From: Paracoccus lichenicola
GTDB taxonomy: Bacteria > Pseudomonadota > Alphaproteobacteria > Rhodobacterales > Rhodobacteraceae
Assembly (NCBI RefSeq): GCF_009708075.1
Contig: NZ_WMBT01000009.1
Location: 62,001-126,000, forward strand
Length of the DNA stretch: 64,000 nucleotides
Direction of reading: 5' to 3'
Part shown: positions 54,298 to 64,000 of the stretch, piece after piece
Position numbering within the stretch: the stretch's first letter is position 1
Layout: every line of letters begins with the position of its first letter
Translations under genes and position numbers: made by a program
The notes under the pieces: model-generated
The model's database searches: none
The model's input: the letters and a program-made list of their open reading frames with translations, nothing else
Told to the model about the DNA's origin: nothing

Positions 54298-54506
54298 TCC
54301 CCGCGCCCGACGCCGGAAAAGACCCGCTTGAAGGGCAGGATCCACAGGATCCCCAGCACCACGTAGATGGCGACCTCGACCAGGATCGGCTGGCGGCCAA
54401 AGCGCGCGTCCATCCAGTTGACCAGCGTCACCGCCGCCACGACATAAAGCGGCATCCCGACCACCAGGATCAGCAGCGACAGCCTTTTGCGGGTCTTCAG
54501 GTTCAT
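54294..54506 (-). CDS. DUF2842 small membrane protein (70 aa)
   Basis: Basic N-terminus (MNLKTRKRLS) then two membrane helices, about 11-30 and 44-60, joined by a loop with RFGRQP; matches the DUF2842 pattern (LLILVVGMPLYVV, LGILWILPFK). Function unknown. Translationally coupled to the thiamine pyrophosphokinase gene. Confidence 0.82.
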   Translation of the reverse strand: MNLKTRKRLSLLILVVGMPLYVVAAVTLVNWMDARFGRQPILVEVAIYVVLGILWILPFKRVFSGVGRGE

Positions 54507-54532
54507 CCGCCGCCTCCCTGTTCACCTTTGTC

Positions 54533-54571
54533 CAAATATCCCACGGGGGTCCGGGGGTGTGAAACCCCCGG
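54533..54571. repeat. AAATATCC-GGGGG intergenic repeat, copy 3
   Basis: CAAATATCCCACGGGGGTCC followed by the stem CCGGGGGT/ACCCCCGG (54551-54558, 54564-54571). It lies downstream of purA on the minus strand and upstream of the DUF2842 gene. Confidence 0.7.
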
Positions 54572-54580
54572 GCTGCCGTC

Positions 54581-55873
54581 TCAATCCGCGAAAGGATCCG
54601 TCACCAGGATCGTATCGTCCCGCTCGGGACTGGTCGAGAGCAGCGCGACCGGGCACTGGATCAGTTCCTCGACCCGGCGCACATACTTGATCGCCGCCGC
54701 CGGAAGATCGGCCCAGCTGCGCGCGCCTTGGGTGGATTCCCGCCAGCCTTCCATTTCCTCGTAGATCGGCGTGACCCTGGCCTGCAAGGCGGCGGCGGTC
54801 GGCAGGTAATCGTATTTCACCCCGTCGATCTCGTAGCCCACGCAGATCTTCAGCGTCTCGAACCCGTCCAGCACGTCCAGCTTGGTCAGGGCGATGCCGT
54901 TCACGCCGCTGATCGCGCAGGTCTGGCGCACCAGAACCGCGTCGAACCAGCCGCAGCGGCGCTTGCGTCCCGTGACGGTGCCGAATTCATGCCCGCGTTC
55001 GCCAAGCCGCTGGCCGTCCGCGTCGTGCAATTCGGTCGGGAACGGCCCTTCGCCCACGCGGGTGGTATAGGCCTTGACGATCCCCAGCACGAAGCCGATG
55101 GCCGACGGCCCCATGCCCGTCCCCGATGCCGCCATCCCCGACATGGTGGTGGAACTGGTGACATAGGGATAGGTGCCGAAGTCGATGTCCAGCAGCGATC
55201 CCTGCGCGCCCTCGAACAGGATGCGCTTTCCGGCCTTGCGGGCATCGGCCATGATCTTCCAGACCGGTTGGGCATAGGGCAGCAGCTTCGGCGCCACCTC
55301 CATCAGCCTGGCCTTCAGCGCGGCCCGGTCGATGGGTTCCGCGCCAAGCCCCTGGCGCAGCGCGTCGTGATGGGCCAGCAGCCGGTCCAGGCGCGCGTCC
55401 AGCGTCTCCTCGTCGCCCAGATCCGCCACGCGGATCGTGCGGCGACCCACCTTGTCCTCGTAGGCCGGACCGATGCCGCGCCCGGTGGTGCCGATCTTGC
55501 TGGCACCCGCCGCTTCCTCGCGCAGCTTGTCCAGATCCTGGTGCAAGGGCAGGATCAGCGGCGTATTTTCCGCGATCATCAGGTTGTCGGTGGAAATGCT
55601 GACGCCCTGCGCCGTCAGCCGCTCGATTTCCGAAAACAGCGCCCAGGGGTCCAGCACGACGCCGTTGCCGATCACGGCCAGCTTGCCTTCCCGCACGATG
55701 CCCGAGGGCAGCAGCGACAGCTTGAAGACCTTTCCGCCGATGACCAGCGTGTGCCCGGCGTTGTGGCCGCCCTGGAAGCGGGCGATCACGTCGGCCCGCT
55801 CGCTCAGCCAATCGACGATCTTGCCCTTGCCCTCGTCGCCCCATTGCGCGCCGACAACCACCACATTGGCCAT
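54581..55873 (-). CDS. purA: Adenylosuccinate synthetase
   Basis: Joins IMP and aspartate with GTP in AMP synthesis. 430 residues: [16 protein letters not shown] at the start, [47 protein letters not shown] and TKLDVLDG near the end. Start set at MANVVVVG with GAAGGA before it; five more codons are open upstream. Divergent from ftsY. Confidence 0.97.
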   Translation of the reverse strand: MANVVVVGAQWGDEGKGKIVDWLSERADVIARFQGGHNAGHTLVIGGKVFKLSLLPSGIVREGKLAVIGNGVVLDPWALFSEIERLTAQGVSISTDNLMIAENTPLILPLHQDLDKLREEAAGASKIGTTGRGIGPAYEDKVGRRTIRVADLGDEETLDARLDRLLAHHDALRQGLGAEPIDRAALKARLMEVAPKLLPYAQPVWKIMADARKAGKRILFEGAQGSLLDIDFGTYPYVTSSTTMSGMAASGTGMGPSAIGFVLGIVKAYTTRVGEGPFPTELHDADGQRLGERGHEFGTVTGRKRRCGWFDAVLVRQTCAISGVNGIALTKLDVLDGFETLKICVGYEIDGVKYDYLPTAAALQARVTPIYEEMEGWRESTQGARSWADLPAAAIKYVRRVEELIQCPVALLSTSPERDDTILVTDPFAD

Positions 55874-56014
55874 GAACGGTCCTTCCATCTGCCCGGAAAA
55901 TGTCCGGTGCAGGGTCTAGCGCAAGGGCGGGCCGGGGGAAAGCCGGGATTTGCCGCCCTTTCCCTTTCCCCCCGCAGCGATTAGGTTCACCGGCGAACTG
56001 GACAAGGTGCGGGC

Positions 56015-57019
56015 ATGTCGTTTTTCACCAAACTGCGCGAGCGGCTGACGGGATCTTCGTCGAAGATCGGCGCGGGCCTTGACGGCATCGTGGACGCCGC
56101 GCCCGAGGCTGCCCCCGCCCCGGCGCCTGTCCCCTCGGGCGGGATCGTCGGCCGCCTGTTCGGCACCGCCCCTGCAAAACCCGAGGAACCCCGCCGCGCC
56201 CTGGACGACGAGATGCTGGAGGAGCTGGAGGACATGCTCGTCCAGGCCGACCTGGGCGTCGATACCGCCTTGCGCGTGACGGCCAACATCGCCGAGGGGC
56301 GGATGGGCCGCCGCCTGTCGTCCACAGAACTTAAGGAACTGCTGGCAGGCGAGATCGCGCGCATCATGACCCCGGTCGCCCGCCCCCTGCCCCTTTACCC
56401 GAAAAAGCCGCAGGTCGTGCTCGTCGTGGGCGTCAACGGCGCGGGCAAGACCACCACCATCGGCAAGCTGGCCAGCCAGTTCCGCGCGGCGGGCAAGTCG
56501 GTGATGATCGCAGCGGGCGACACTTTCCGCGCCGCCGCCGTGGAACAGTTGCAGATCTGGGGCCAGCGGGCGGGCGTTCCCGTGATGGTCGCGGCGCAGG
56601 GCAGCGATCCCGCCAGCCTCGCCTTCGACGCCATGACGCGGGCCGAGGCCGAGGGCACGGACCTGCTGATGATCGACACGGCGGGCCGGTTGCAGAACCG
56701 CCAGGACCTGATGGAGGAACTGGCCAAGATCGTCCGCGTGATCCGCAAGAAGGATCCGACCGCCCCCCACAATACCCTGCTGGTGCTGGACGCGACCACC
56801 GGCCAGAACGCGCTCAATCAGGTGGAAACCTTCCGCCAGTTGGCCGACGTGTCGGGCCTGGTGATGACCAAGCTGGACGGCACCGCGCGCGGCGGCGTGC
56901 TGGTGGCGCTGGCCGACCGCTTCGGCCTGCCCATCCATGCCATCGGCGTGGGCGAACAGATCGACGACCTGGACGCCTTCGACGCCAACGACTTCGCCCG
57001 CGCGCTGGTCGGGCTGTAA
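56015..57019 (+). CDS. ftsY: Signal recognition particle receptor FtsY
   Basis: Membrane-targeting GTPase partner of SRP. 334 residues with only a short, Pro/Ala-rich N-terminal segment in place of the long acidic A domain of E. coli, then the N domain helices and G domain: GVNGAGKTTTIGKLA (P-loop), AGDTFRAAAVEQL, DTAGRLQNR, TKLDGTARGG. Bounded downstream by a strong terminator. Confidence 0.97.
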   Translation: MSFFTKLRERLTGSSSKIGAGLDGIVDAAPEAAPAPAPVPSGGIVGRLFGTAPAKPEEPRRALDDEMLEELEDMLVQADLGVDTALRVTANIAEGRMGRRLSSTELKELLAGEIARIMTPVARPLPLYPKKPQVVLVVGVNGAGKTTTIGKLASQFRAAGKSVMIAAGDTFRAAAVEQLQIWGQRAGVPVMVAAQGSDPASLAFDAMTRAEAEGTDLLMIDTAGRLQNRQDLMEELAKIVRVIRKKDPTAPHNTLLVLDATTGQNALNQVETFRQLADVSGLVMTKLDGTARGGVLVALADRFGLPIHAIGVGEQIDDLDAFDANDFARALVGL

Positions 57020-57041
57020 GACCCGTCCAACCGCAAGCGAC

Positions 57042-57072
57042 AAGGGCCGGATGCGGGTCATCCGGCCCTTTG
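57042..57072. terminator. Bidirectional terminator between ftsY and DUF2171 gene
   Basis: Perfect 11-bp stem (57043-57053 with 57059-57069), 5-base loop, then TTTGT on the plus side and TTGTC on the minus side, between convergent stops. Confidence 0.8.
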
Positions 57073-57077
57073 TCCCG

Positions 57078-57347
57078 TCAAAGGCTGTCCTCGATGGGCG
57101 AGCCGTCCTTTTCCTGGAACAGTTGCGCCGCATTGGCGGCATTGGCTGACAGCCACAGCTTGCCCCCATCGACCGAGGCGACATCCGCCAAGGGCAGGTA
57201 GTGGTGATGGTCCTTCGACTGGCCATGCGCCTCGTCCTTGCGGGTCAGCTTGATGCGGTCGCCGTCCATGTGGTCCACCTTGCCCACATGCACGCCGTCG
57301 GCGCCCACGACTTCCATATGTTCCTTGATCTGGCTTGCATCGACCAT
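57078..57347 (-). CDS. DUF2171 family protein (89 aa)
   Basis: Small soluble protein with a PRC-barrel-like beta pattern: MVDASQIKEHMEVVGADGVHVGKVDHMDGDRIKL, then HHHYLPLADVASVDGGKLWLS. Family members are of unknown, possibly stress-related function. The ATG at 57347 has GGAG nine bases upstream; 28 further in-frame codons upstream look non-coding. Confidence 0.82.
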   Translation of the reverse strand: MVDASQIKEHMEVVGADGVHVGKVDHMDGDRIKLTRKDEAHGQSKDHHHYLPLADVASVDGGKLWLSANAANAAQLFQEKDGSPIEDSL

Positions 57348-57438
57348 CGCGATTTCTCCGCTTTCCGCCGCCTCCGTGGGCGGCACGGCGATAACGTCCG
57401 GTCTTGGCGATTCGATCCGTGCCGCGGGCAAGGCAGCC

Positions 57439-58119
57439 TTACTTCCCTGTCAAAAGGGACAGGAACGCCCGGACCTCGGCCGTTTCGGAGGCGGCGCGGT
57501 TGGCGAACAACGTTGCCTGGCTGGCAAGGATCAGGGCATCGGAAAGGATTTTCAGGTGATTGGCCCGCAGGGTTTCACCGGAACTGGTGATGTCCGCGAT
57601 CGCCTCGGCCGTCTGGTTGGCAACGGTGCCCTCGGTCGCGCCCTGCGAATCGACCAACTGGTAATCGGCGACCTCGTGGCCCGCCAGCCAGGCGCGGACC
57701 AGGCGGTGATACTTGGTGGCGATCCGCAGGCGGAAGCCGTGCGCCGCGCGGAAATCTCGGGCAATGGCGGCGAAATCGTCCAGGTTCTCGCAATCGCGCC
57801 AGCAGTCGGGCACGGCCAGGATCAGGTCGGCATGGCCGAACCCCATCGGCGCCACTTCGGCCACGTCGGACCGCCAACCGGCCAGCTTTTCGCGCACCAG
57901 ATCGGTGCCGGTCACGCCAAGCTCGATCCGGCCTGCCGCCAGTTCGCGCGGGATTTCCCCGGCAGACAGCAGGACCAGAGACACCCCGTCCGCGCCCTGC
58001 ACCCGGCCCGCGTATTCGCGGTCCGACCCGCTGCGCGACAGGGCCACCCCGCGCGCGGCGAACCAGTCGAAGGTCTGTTCCATCAGCCGCCCCTTGGACG
58101 GCACGCCCAGCCGGATCAT
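57439..58119 (-). CDS. hisG: ATP phosphoribosyltransferase catalytic subunit HisG (short form)
   Basis: First enzyme of histidine synthesis. At 226 residues it is the short form, lacking the C-terminal regulatory domain, so it needs HisZ, encoded immediately upstream. Visible: LGVPSKGRLMEQT, ELGVTGTDLVRE, ATKYHRLVRAWL, and the PRPP-site segment DSQGATEGTVANQTAEAIADI. Its ATG overlaps the hisZ stop. Confidence 0.96.
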   Translation of the reverse strand: MIRLGVPSKGRLMEQTFDWFAARGVALSRSGSDREYAGRVQGADGVSLVLLSAGEIPRELAAGRIELGVTGTDLVREKLAGWRSDVAEVAPMGFGHADLILAVPDCWRDCENLDDFAAIARDFRAAHGFRLRIATKYHRLVRAWLAGHEVADYQLVDSQGATEGTVANQTAEAIADITSSGETLRANHLKILSDALILASQATLFANRAASETAEVRAFLSLLTGK

Positions 58120-59180
58120 GCGGCCTCCAGTTCGGCAATCAGGCCCGGGCGGATGATGCCGCCCACGGCGGGGATCGCGCGCCCGCCGCGCCCCAGCACG
58201 GCGGTCAGCGCGTCGTATCGCCCGCCGGTCGCGACCGGGGGCCAGCCTGCGCGCCCTTCCGCCAGAAAGCTGAAGGTGAAGCCGTCGTAATATTCCATCG
58301 TGCGGTGGCCGTGGCTTGCGTCGAACAGGATGGTTTCAGGCGCGACGCCCAGGTAGGCCAGCATCCCCGCCCGTTCCTCGACACGCCCGATGGCGGGTGT
58401 CAGATCGGGCCAGTCCCGCGCCAGGTCCGACAGTTGCGCCAGGGCGTCCGGCATGGGCGCGCTGATGGCGAACAGCCGGTCCAGCCGCGCGGTCCAGACC
58501 GGATCCAGCGGCGCGGCATCCTGATCGGCAATCAGCCGGGCCATGCGCCGCTCCATCTCGGCCTCGGACCGCAGCCCGGCCCAGGGCGCGGCGCTTTCGG
58601 CGAACCTGCGCGGCGCGGCTGGCTGAGAGAACCGCTTCAGCAGCCGCCCGAACCGCCCCGGCCGCCAGACATGATGCAGCAGCGCGTCGCGCCGGGCCTC
58701 CGACAGCGGCAGCGCGCGCACGGCATCCATCACCAGGCCCATGTCGCCCGTCACCGCGCGCAGGCGGTATGGCGCCAGAAGCCGGTGGAACAGCGCGAAG
58801 ACCTCGGCATCCGCCTGGCGGTCATGGGCGAACAGCTCGAACCCGGCTTGCAGATATTCGTTGTCGCGCGGATTGGCCGGGCGCTCCTCGCCCGGATCCT
58901 GCTTGCGGAACACCTCGCCCAGATAGCAGTAACGCGCGGGTTCCGCGCCCCCCGCCATGTGCATCTGGACGACCGGCACGGTGAAATCCGGGCGCAGCAT
59001 CACCTCGCCCCGCAGTGGATCGGTCGAGGTATAGGCGCGGGCGCGGATATCCTCTCCATACAGATCCAGCAGCGTATCGGCGGGCAGCAGGATGTCGGGC
59101 GCGACCTCGGCCGCGCCCGCCTGCCGGAAGGCGGAAAGGAAGCGTTGGCCGATGGCCTGCTTGTCGCGCTTGGGGATCAT
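58116..59180 (-). CDS. hisZ: ATP phosphoribosyltransferase regulatory subunit HisZ
   Basis: HisRS-like paralogue without aminoacylation activity that forms the hetero-octamer with short HisG and senses histidine. 354 residues; class II-like [27 protein letters not shown] and the C-terminal [10 protein letters not shown]. Middle of the hisS-hisZ-hisG unit with 4-base overlaps on both sides, so expected stoichiometric synthesis. Confidence 0.95.
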   Translation of the reverse strand: MIPKRDKQAIGQRFLSAFRQAGAAEVAPDILLPADTLLDLYGEDIRARAYTSTDPLRGEVMLRPDFTVPVVQMHMAGGAEPARYCYLGEVFRKQDPGEERPANPRDNEYLQAGFELFAHDRQADAEVFALFHRLLAPYRLRAVTGDMGLVMDAVRALPLSEARRDALLHHVWRPGRFGRLLKRFSQPAAPRRFAESAAPWAGLRSEAEMERRMARLIADQDAAPLDPVWTARLDRLFAISAPMPDALAQLSDLARDWPDLTPAIGRVEERAGMLAYLGVAPETILFDASHGHRTMEYYDGFTFSFLAEGRAGWPPVATGGRYDALTAVLGRGGRAIPAVGGIIRPGLIAELEAA

Positions 59181-60658
59181 CCGATGATCCGGCGGACTTC
59201 GGCGACCAGATCGGCGCGGGGAACCTCGGTCTGGGCGGGCTGCGCCTTCCATTCGTCCAGGCTCGCATCAGTGGCAATGCGCGCGCCCAGGACCAGATCC
59301 TTGACCTGTACGACACCGCGCGCGGCCTCGTCCCCGCCCTGGATGATCGCCACCGGCGCGCCGCGCTTGTCGGCGTATTTCAACTGGTTGCCGAAGTTCT
59401 TGGGGTTGCCTAGATACACCTCGGCCCGGATGCTCGCCGCGCGCAATTCCGCCGCCATGGCCTGGTAATCCGCCATTCGGTCGCGGTCCATGACGGTGAC
59501 GACCACCGGGCCGACAGCCTCGGCCCCCGCCAGCCCCTTGGCCCGCAGCGCCGCCAGCAGCCGGTCCACCCCAATAGACACACCGGTCGCGGGCACCTTT
59601 TGGCCCGTAAAGCGTTCCACCAGCCCGTCATAGCGCCCGCCGCCTGCGACCGAGCCGAACTGCCGCTTGCGGCCCTTTTCGTCCAGGATCTCGAAGGTCA
59701 GTTCGGCCTCGAAGACCGGGCCGGTGTAGTAGCCAAGCCCCCGCACGACGGATGGGTCGATGACCGCCCGATCCTCGGCCAGGCCCAGGGCGGCCAGCAT
59801 CCCGGCGATCTCGGCCAGTTCGTCCACGCCCTCGGCCCCGATGGCCGATGCGCCCACCGCCGCGCGCAGGTTGTCCAGCGTTGCCGTGTTGTCCGCCCCT
59901 TTCGAGGTCAGGAAGGCCAGCACCGGAGCGGCCTGCGCCTCCGACAGCCCCACCCCTTCGATCATCGCGCCGCTGTCGTCCTTGCGGCCCGTGGTCAGCA
60001 GCGCCAGAACGCCCTCGCGGCCTACCTTGTCGAACTTGTCGATCTGGCGCAGCACGTCCTCGGCCTGATTGGCGCGAACCTCGGCCGCTTCCAGCACGCC
60101 GTTCAGAACCTTGCGGTTGTTGATCCGCACGATGTAATCGCCGCGCGCGATCCCCACGGCCTCCAGCGCATCGGCCAGCATCGCGCAAATCTCGGCATCC
60201 GCGGCGACCGAGGCCGCCCCGACCGTATCCGCGTCGCATTGATAGAACTGCCGAAACCGCCCCGGCCCCGGCTTCTCGTTCCGCCAGACCGGACCCATGG
60301 CATAGCGCCGGTAAGGCGAGGGCAAGTCATTGCGGAACTGCGCCGCCACCCGCGCCAGCGGTGCCGTCAGGTCGTATCGCAGCGCCAGCCAGTCGCCCGA
60401 TCCGCCGCCGGGCACGGCTTCCTCTTGCCAGGCAAAGACCCCGGCATTGGGGCGGTCCACGTCGGGCAGGAACTTGCCCAGGGCCTCGACCGTCTCGACG
60501 GCGCTGGTTTCCAGGGGATCGAAGCCATGGTGGTGATAGATTTCGGCGATCCGGTCCAGCATCGCCTTGCGTTCCGTCACGTCTGCGCCGAAATAGTCGC
60601 GAAAGCCCTTGGGCGTTTCCGCCTTGGGACGGGGCTGTTTTTTCTGATCTTTCGCCAT
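59177..60658 (-). CDS. hisS: Histidyl-tRNA synthetase
   Basis: Class II synthetase for tRNA-His, 493 residues. Motif 1-3 regions: [56 protein letters not shown], and [11 protein letters not shown]-terminal anticodon-binding domain ([14 protein letters not shown]). First gene of the his unit, divergent from slyX with a 50-base gap. Confidence 0.97.
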   Translation of the reverse strand: MAKDQKKQPRPKAETPKGFRDYFGADVTERKAMLDRIAEIYHHHGFDPLETSAVETVEALGKFLPDVDRPNAGVFAWQEEAVPGGGSGDWLALRYDLTAPLARVAAQFRNDLPSPYRRYAMGPVWRNEKPGPGRFRQFYQCDADTVGAASVAADAEICAMLADALEAVGIARGDYIVRINNRKVLNGVLEAAEVRANQAEDVLRQIDKFDKVGREGVLALLTTGRKDDSGAMIEGVGLSEAQAAPVLAFLTSKGADNTATLDNLRAAVGASAIGAEGVDELAEIAGMLAALGLAEDRAVIDPSVVRGLGYYTGPVFEAELTFEILDEKGRKRQFGSVAGGGRYDGLVERFTGQKVPATGVSIGVDRLLAALRAKGLAGAEAVGPVVVTVMDRDRMADYQAMAAELRAASIRAEVYLGNPKNFGNQLKYADKRGAPVAIIQGGDEAARGVVQVKDLVLGARIATDASLDEWKAQPAQTEVPRADLVAEVRRIIG

Positions 60659-60708
60659 GGTCCTGCCTTTCCGGCCAATCCGTGGCTGCCTTAACCGAAG
60701 GGGCCGAT

Positions 60709-60927
60709 ATGGACAAGGATACCGAACCGCGATTTCAGCAGCTTGAAGAAACGCTGGCGCACCTGACCCGCGTAACCGACGAGTTGCACGAGGTCATCGC
60801 CCGCCAGGACGCCGAGATCGCCCTGCTGACCCGCCGGGTCGAGATGCTGCTGCGCTTCGCCGCCGAACAGCAGGCCGACACCGAAGGCCAGATCCCGCTC
60901 GCCGATCAGCGCCCGCCGCATTGGTAA
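60709..60927 (+). CDS. slyX: SlyX family protein
   Basis: 72-residue coiled-coil protein; [30 protein letters not shown] with heptad spacing and the C-terminal PPHW matching the SlyX PPHY signature. Function unknown. Start is the ATG within GGGGCCGATATGGAC, 50 bases from hisS. Confidence 0.85.
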   Translation: MDKDTEPRFQQLEETLAHLTRVTDELHEVIARQDAEIALLTRRVEMLLRFAAEQQADTEGQIPLADQRPPHW

Positions 60928-60944
60928 GCCGAATCTTCTGTGCA

Positions 60945-60982
60945 CAAATATCCTCTGGGGGTCCGGGGGCGAAGCGCCCCCC
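60945..60982. repeat. AAATATCC-GGGGG intergenic repeat, copy 4
   Basis: CAAATATCCTCTGGGGGTCC followed by CCGGGGGC-GAA-GC(G)CCCCCCGG, an imperfect GC hairpin. Between convergent slyX and pgi. Confidence 0.7.
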
Positions 60983-60993
60983 GGCTTGCGGCG

Positions 60994-62604
<1,611 letters not shown>

Positions 62605-62616
62605 GGGGGAAGGCTC

Positions 62617-63294
62617 CTATTCGGCCCAGTGAACGGTGGCGTTGTCCAGAAAGGCGCGGATCGGCGCCTGGATCGGGTCCAGGGTTTTCGCCCGCTCCAG
62701 CGCCTCGCGCTTTTCCGGTCCCATGATCAGGACGTGGACATTCATCGCATCGGCCAGCGCCGGGCGGGTCAGGGTGATGCGCGGCTCCTCGGCCCCTTCG
62801 GCGCGGATCGGCAGGACCAGGGGGGCGTCGGATGCCAAACCCTCGGCCAGGCGGTCGGCGCCGGGGAACAGGCTGGCGGTGTGCATGTCGTTGCCCATGC
62901 CCAGCAGGACCACGGTGATCGGCAAATGCGGGCGGATCGCCTCGGCCAAGGCCGGGGCAGCCTCGTCCGGGGTGTCCGTGCCGGTGTAAAGGTCGATATA
63001 GTTCGCCGCCGCCGCCCGGTCGCGCAGCAGGTGGCGGCGCAGCAACCGTCCGTTCGACCGCTTGTGGTCGCCGTCCACCCAGCGTTCGTCGCCCAGGAAC
63101 ACCGTCACCCGGTCCCAGTCGATGTCCGCGCCGCTCAGCGTCTCGAACACCGGCGTGGGCGAAGTGCCCCCGGGCACGCACAGGCTGGCGGTGTCGCCCG
63201 TGCGCAATTGCTGCGCCAGTTGCGAGGCGATCTGGTCGGCCAGGGACAGGGCCAGCATCTCGCGGTCGGGGTATTCCTTGAAAGCCATGGTCAT
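62617..63294 (-). CDS. pgl: 6-phosphogluconolactonase
   Basis: Hydrolyses 6-phosphogluconolactone. 225 residues of the DevB/SOL type: VPGGTSPTPVFETL, FLGDERWV, LLGMGNDMHTASLFPG and a final MGPEKREALERA segment. The ATG at 63294 overlaps the zwf stop; two codons on there is a second ATG. Confidence 0.95.
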   Translation of the reverse strand: MTMAFKEYPDREMLALSLADQIASQLAQQLRTGDTASLCVPGGTSPTPVFETLSGADIDWDRVTVFLGDERWVDGDHKRSNGRLLRRHLLRDRAAAANYIDLYTGTDTPDEAAPALAEAIRPHLPITVVLLGMGNDMHTASLFPGADRLAEGLASDAPLVLPIRAEGAEEPRITLTRPALADAMNVHVLIMGPEKREALERAKTLDPIQAPIRAFLDNATVHWAE

Positions 63295-64000
63295 GCGCGG
63301 ATTTCCCTCCATCGGCGGTTGTCGCGATGCAGCAGGCGCAACGCTTCCTCGGGGCCGGAAGATCCCGCGTCATAGGGTTCGGGGCGCCGCTTGCCGTCTT
63401 CCCAGGCCGAGATGATGGGATCGGTCCAGGCCCAGGCGGCCTCGACCTCGTCCCCGCGCATGAACAGGGTCTGGTTGCCCCGGATCACGTCCATGATGAG
63501 GCGTTCATAGGCGTCGGGCATGTCGCTGCCGTCCGCGCCAAGCGCTTCGGCGAAGGACATGTCCAGCGGCACCTGCACCAGCCGCATCCCGCCCGGTCCC
63601 GGTTCCTTGATCATCACCTTGAGGTTCATGCCCTCGTTCGGTTGCAGGCGGATGACAAGCTCGTTGGCCTTGGGCGCGCCGCTGTCGTCGAAGATGGAAT
63701 GGGGCGGCTCGCGGAACACCACGGCGATCTCGCTGGTCCGCGCCCGCAGCTTCTTGCCGGTGCGCAGGTAGAAGGGCGTGCCCTGCCAGCGCCAGTTGGA
63801 AATGCAGACCTTCATCGCGACATAGCTTTCGGTCCGCGAATCGGGGTTTTCGGAATCCTCCAGATAGCCGGTCGATTTGCCGTCGGCCTGATACTGGCCG
63901 CGCACGATGTCGCCGGGTTCCACGGGCTGCAAGGCGCGGATCACCTTCAGCTTCTCGTCCCGCACGGCGTTGGGGTCGAAGTGATAGGGCGGCTCCATCG
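63291..64000 (-). CDS. zwf: Glucose-6-phosphate dehydrogenase, C-terminal part
   Basis: Runs off the right edge, so only the last ~235 residues are present. Visible: RGQYQADGKSTGYLED, FYLRTGKKL, IRLQPNEGMNLKV, and AYERLIMDVIRGNQTLFMRGDEVE, all from the zwf C-terminal domain; the NADP-binding Rossmann part is outside. With pgl and pgi this forms the upper oxidative pentose phosphate/Entner-Doudoroff entry. Confidence 0.96.
   Translation of the reverse strand, partial: MEPPYHFDPNAVRDEKLKVIRALQPVEPGDIVRGQYQADGKSTGYLEDSENPDSRTESYVAMKVCISNWRWQGTPFYLRTGKKLRARTSEIAVVFREPPHSIFDDSGAPKANELVIRLQPNEGMNLKVMIKEPGPGGMRLVQVPLDMSFAEALGADGSDMPDAYERLIMDVIRGNQTLFMRGDEVEAAWAWTDPIISAWEDGKRRPEPYDAGSSGPEEALRLLHRDNRRWREIRA

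Overview
The window is a continuous 64 kb stretch of a GC-rich (mid-60s % by eye) alphaproteobacterial chromosome. The family is probably Rhodobacteraceae, with Paracoccus as the best guess from protein flavour. Supporting this are a CtrA/ChpT/SciP cell-cycle set, GANTC (CcrM-type) sites near replication and cell-cycle genes, ornithine-lipid genes olsBA, a B12-dependent ribonucleotide reductase, a short HisG with HisZ, and Rhodobacteraceae-style intergenic hairpin repeats. The genus is inference. Gene density is very high: no stretch over 300 bases lacks a gene, and start/stop overlaps of the ATGA or GTGA type are the rule.

Layout. 0-9 kb: end of a penicillin-acylase-family gene, then on the minus strand dnaG-rpoD, rmuC-yjbQ and nrdR-ribD, with a TetR regulator. 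9-14.6 kb (mostly plus): a small lipoprotein, an FMN alpha-hydroxy-acid dehydrogenase, rplY, trmFO-gluQ, hisI (minus), an IscU-like protein and a 31-residue membrane peptide. 14.6-20.1 kb (minus): sciP, ctrA, ligA-recG. 20.2-24.1 kb: mnmA, sufE, a lipoprotein, an AT-rich unknown ORF and pheS. 24.1-31.2 kb: a P450, rplT-rpmI, pyk, an N-formylglutamate amidohydrolase family gene and nrdJ. 31.2-35.1 kb: olsB-olsA, a DUF3553 gene divergent from chpT, and proA. 35.2-39.2 kb: two identical tRNA-Asp genes, anmK, tyrS, a 46-residue protein and a SPOR-domain protein. 39.2-43.7 kb: nucleoside salvage operon cdd-deoA-deoB-add-upp. 43.8-48.7 kb: maeB, prpE and a VOC protein. 48.7-54.5 kb: aroA, an AlkD-like protein, a lipoprotein, moaA, ispG, DUF2842-TPK. 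54.5-64 kb: purA, ftsY, a DUF2171 gene, hisS-hisZ-hisG, slyX, and zwf-pgl-pgi running off the edge.

Most genes are core housekeeping. The interesting layers are regulatory or accessory. CtrA, its inhibitor SciP and its phosphotransferase ChpT lie within 14 kb. Three CtrA half-sites at exact 11-bp spacing sit in the sciP-ctrA gap, and a fourth candidate box lies upstream of sciP. The rpoD upstream gap carries five GANTC sites, four of them inside two related hairpins. The usual rpmI-rplT-pheS-pheT neighbourhood is broken by a P450 and by an AT-rich membrane ORF coupled to pheS, and pheT is absent. prpE has TTTGCAAA repeats of the kind bound by ScfR/PccR regulators. Three intergenic repeat families were found, one of which supplies stop codons to flanking genes. 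No CRISPR array, prophage, transposase or complete defence system was seen.
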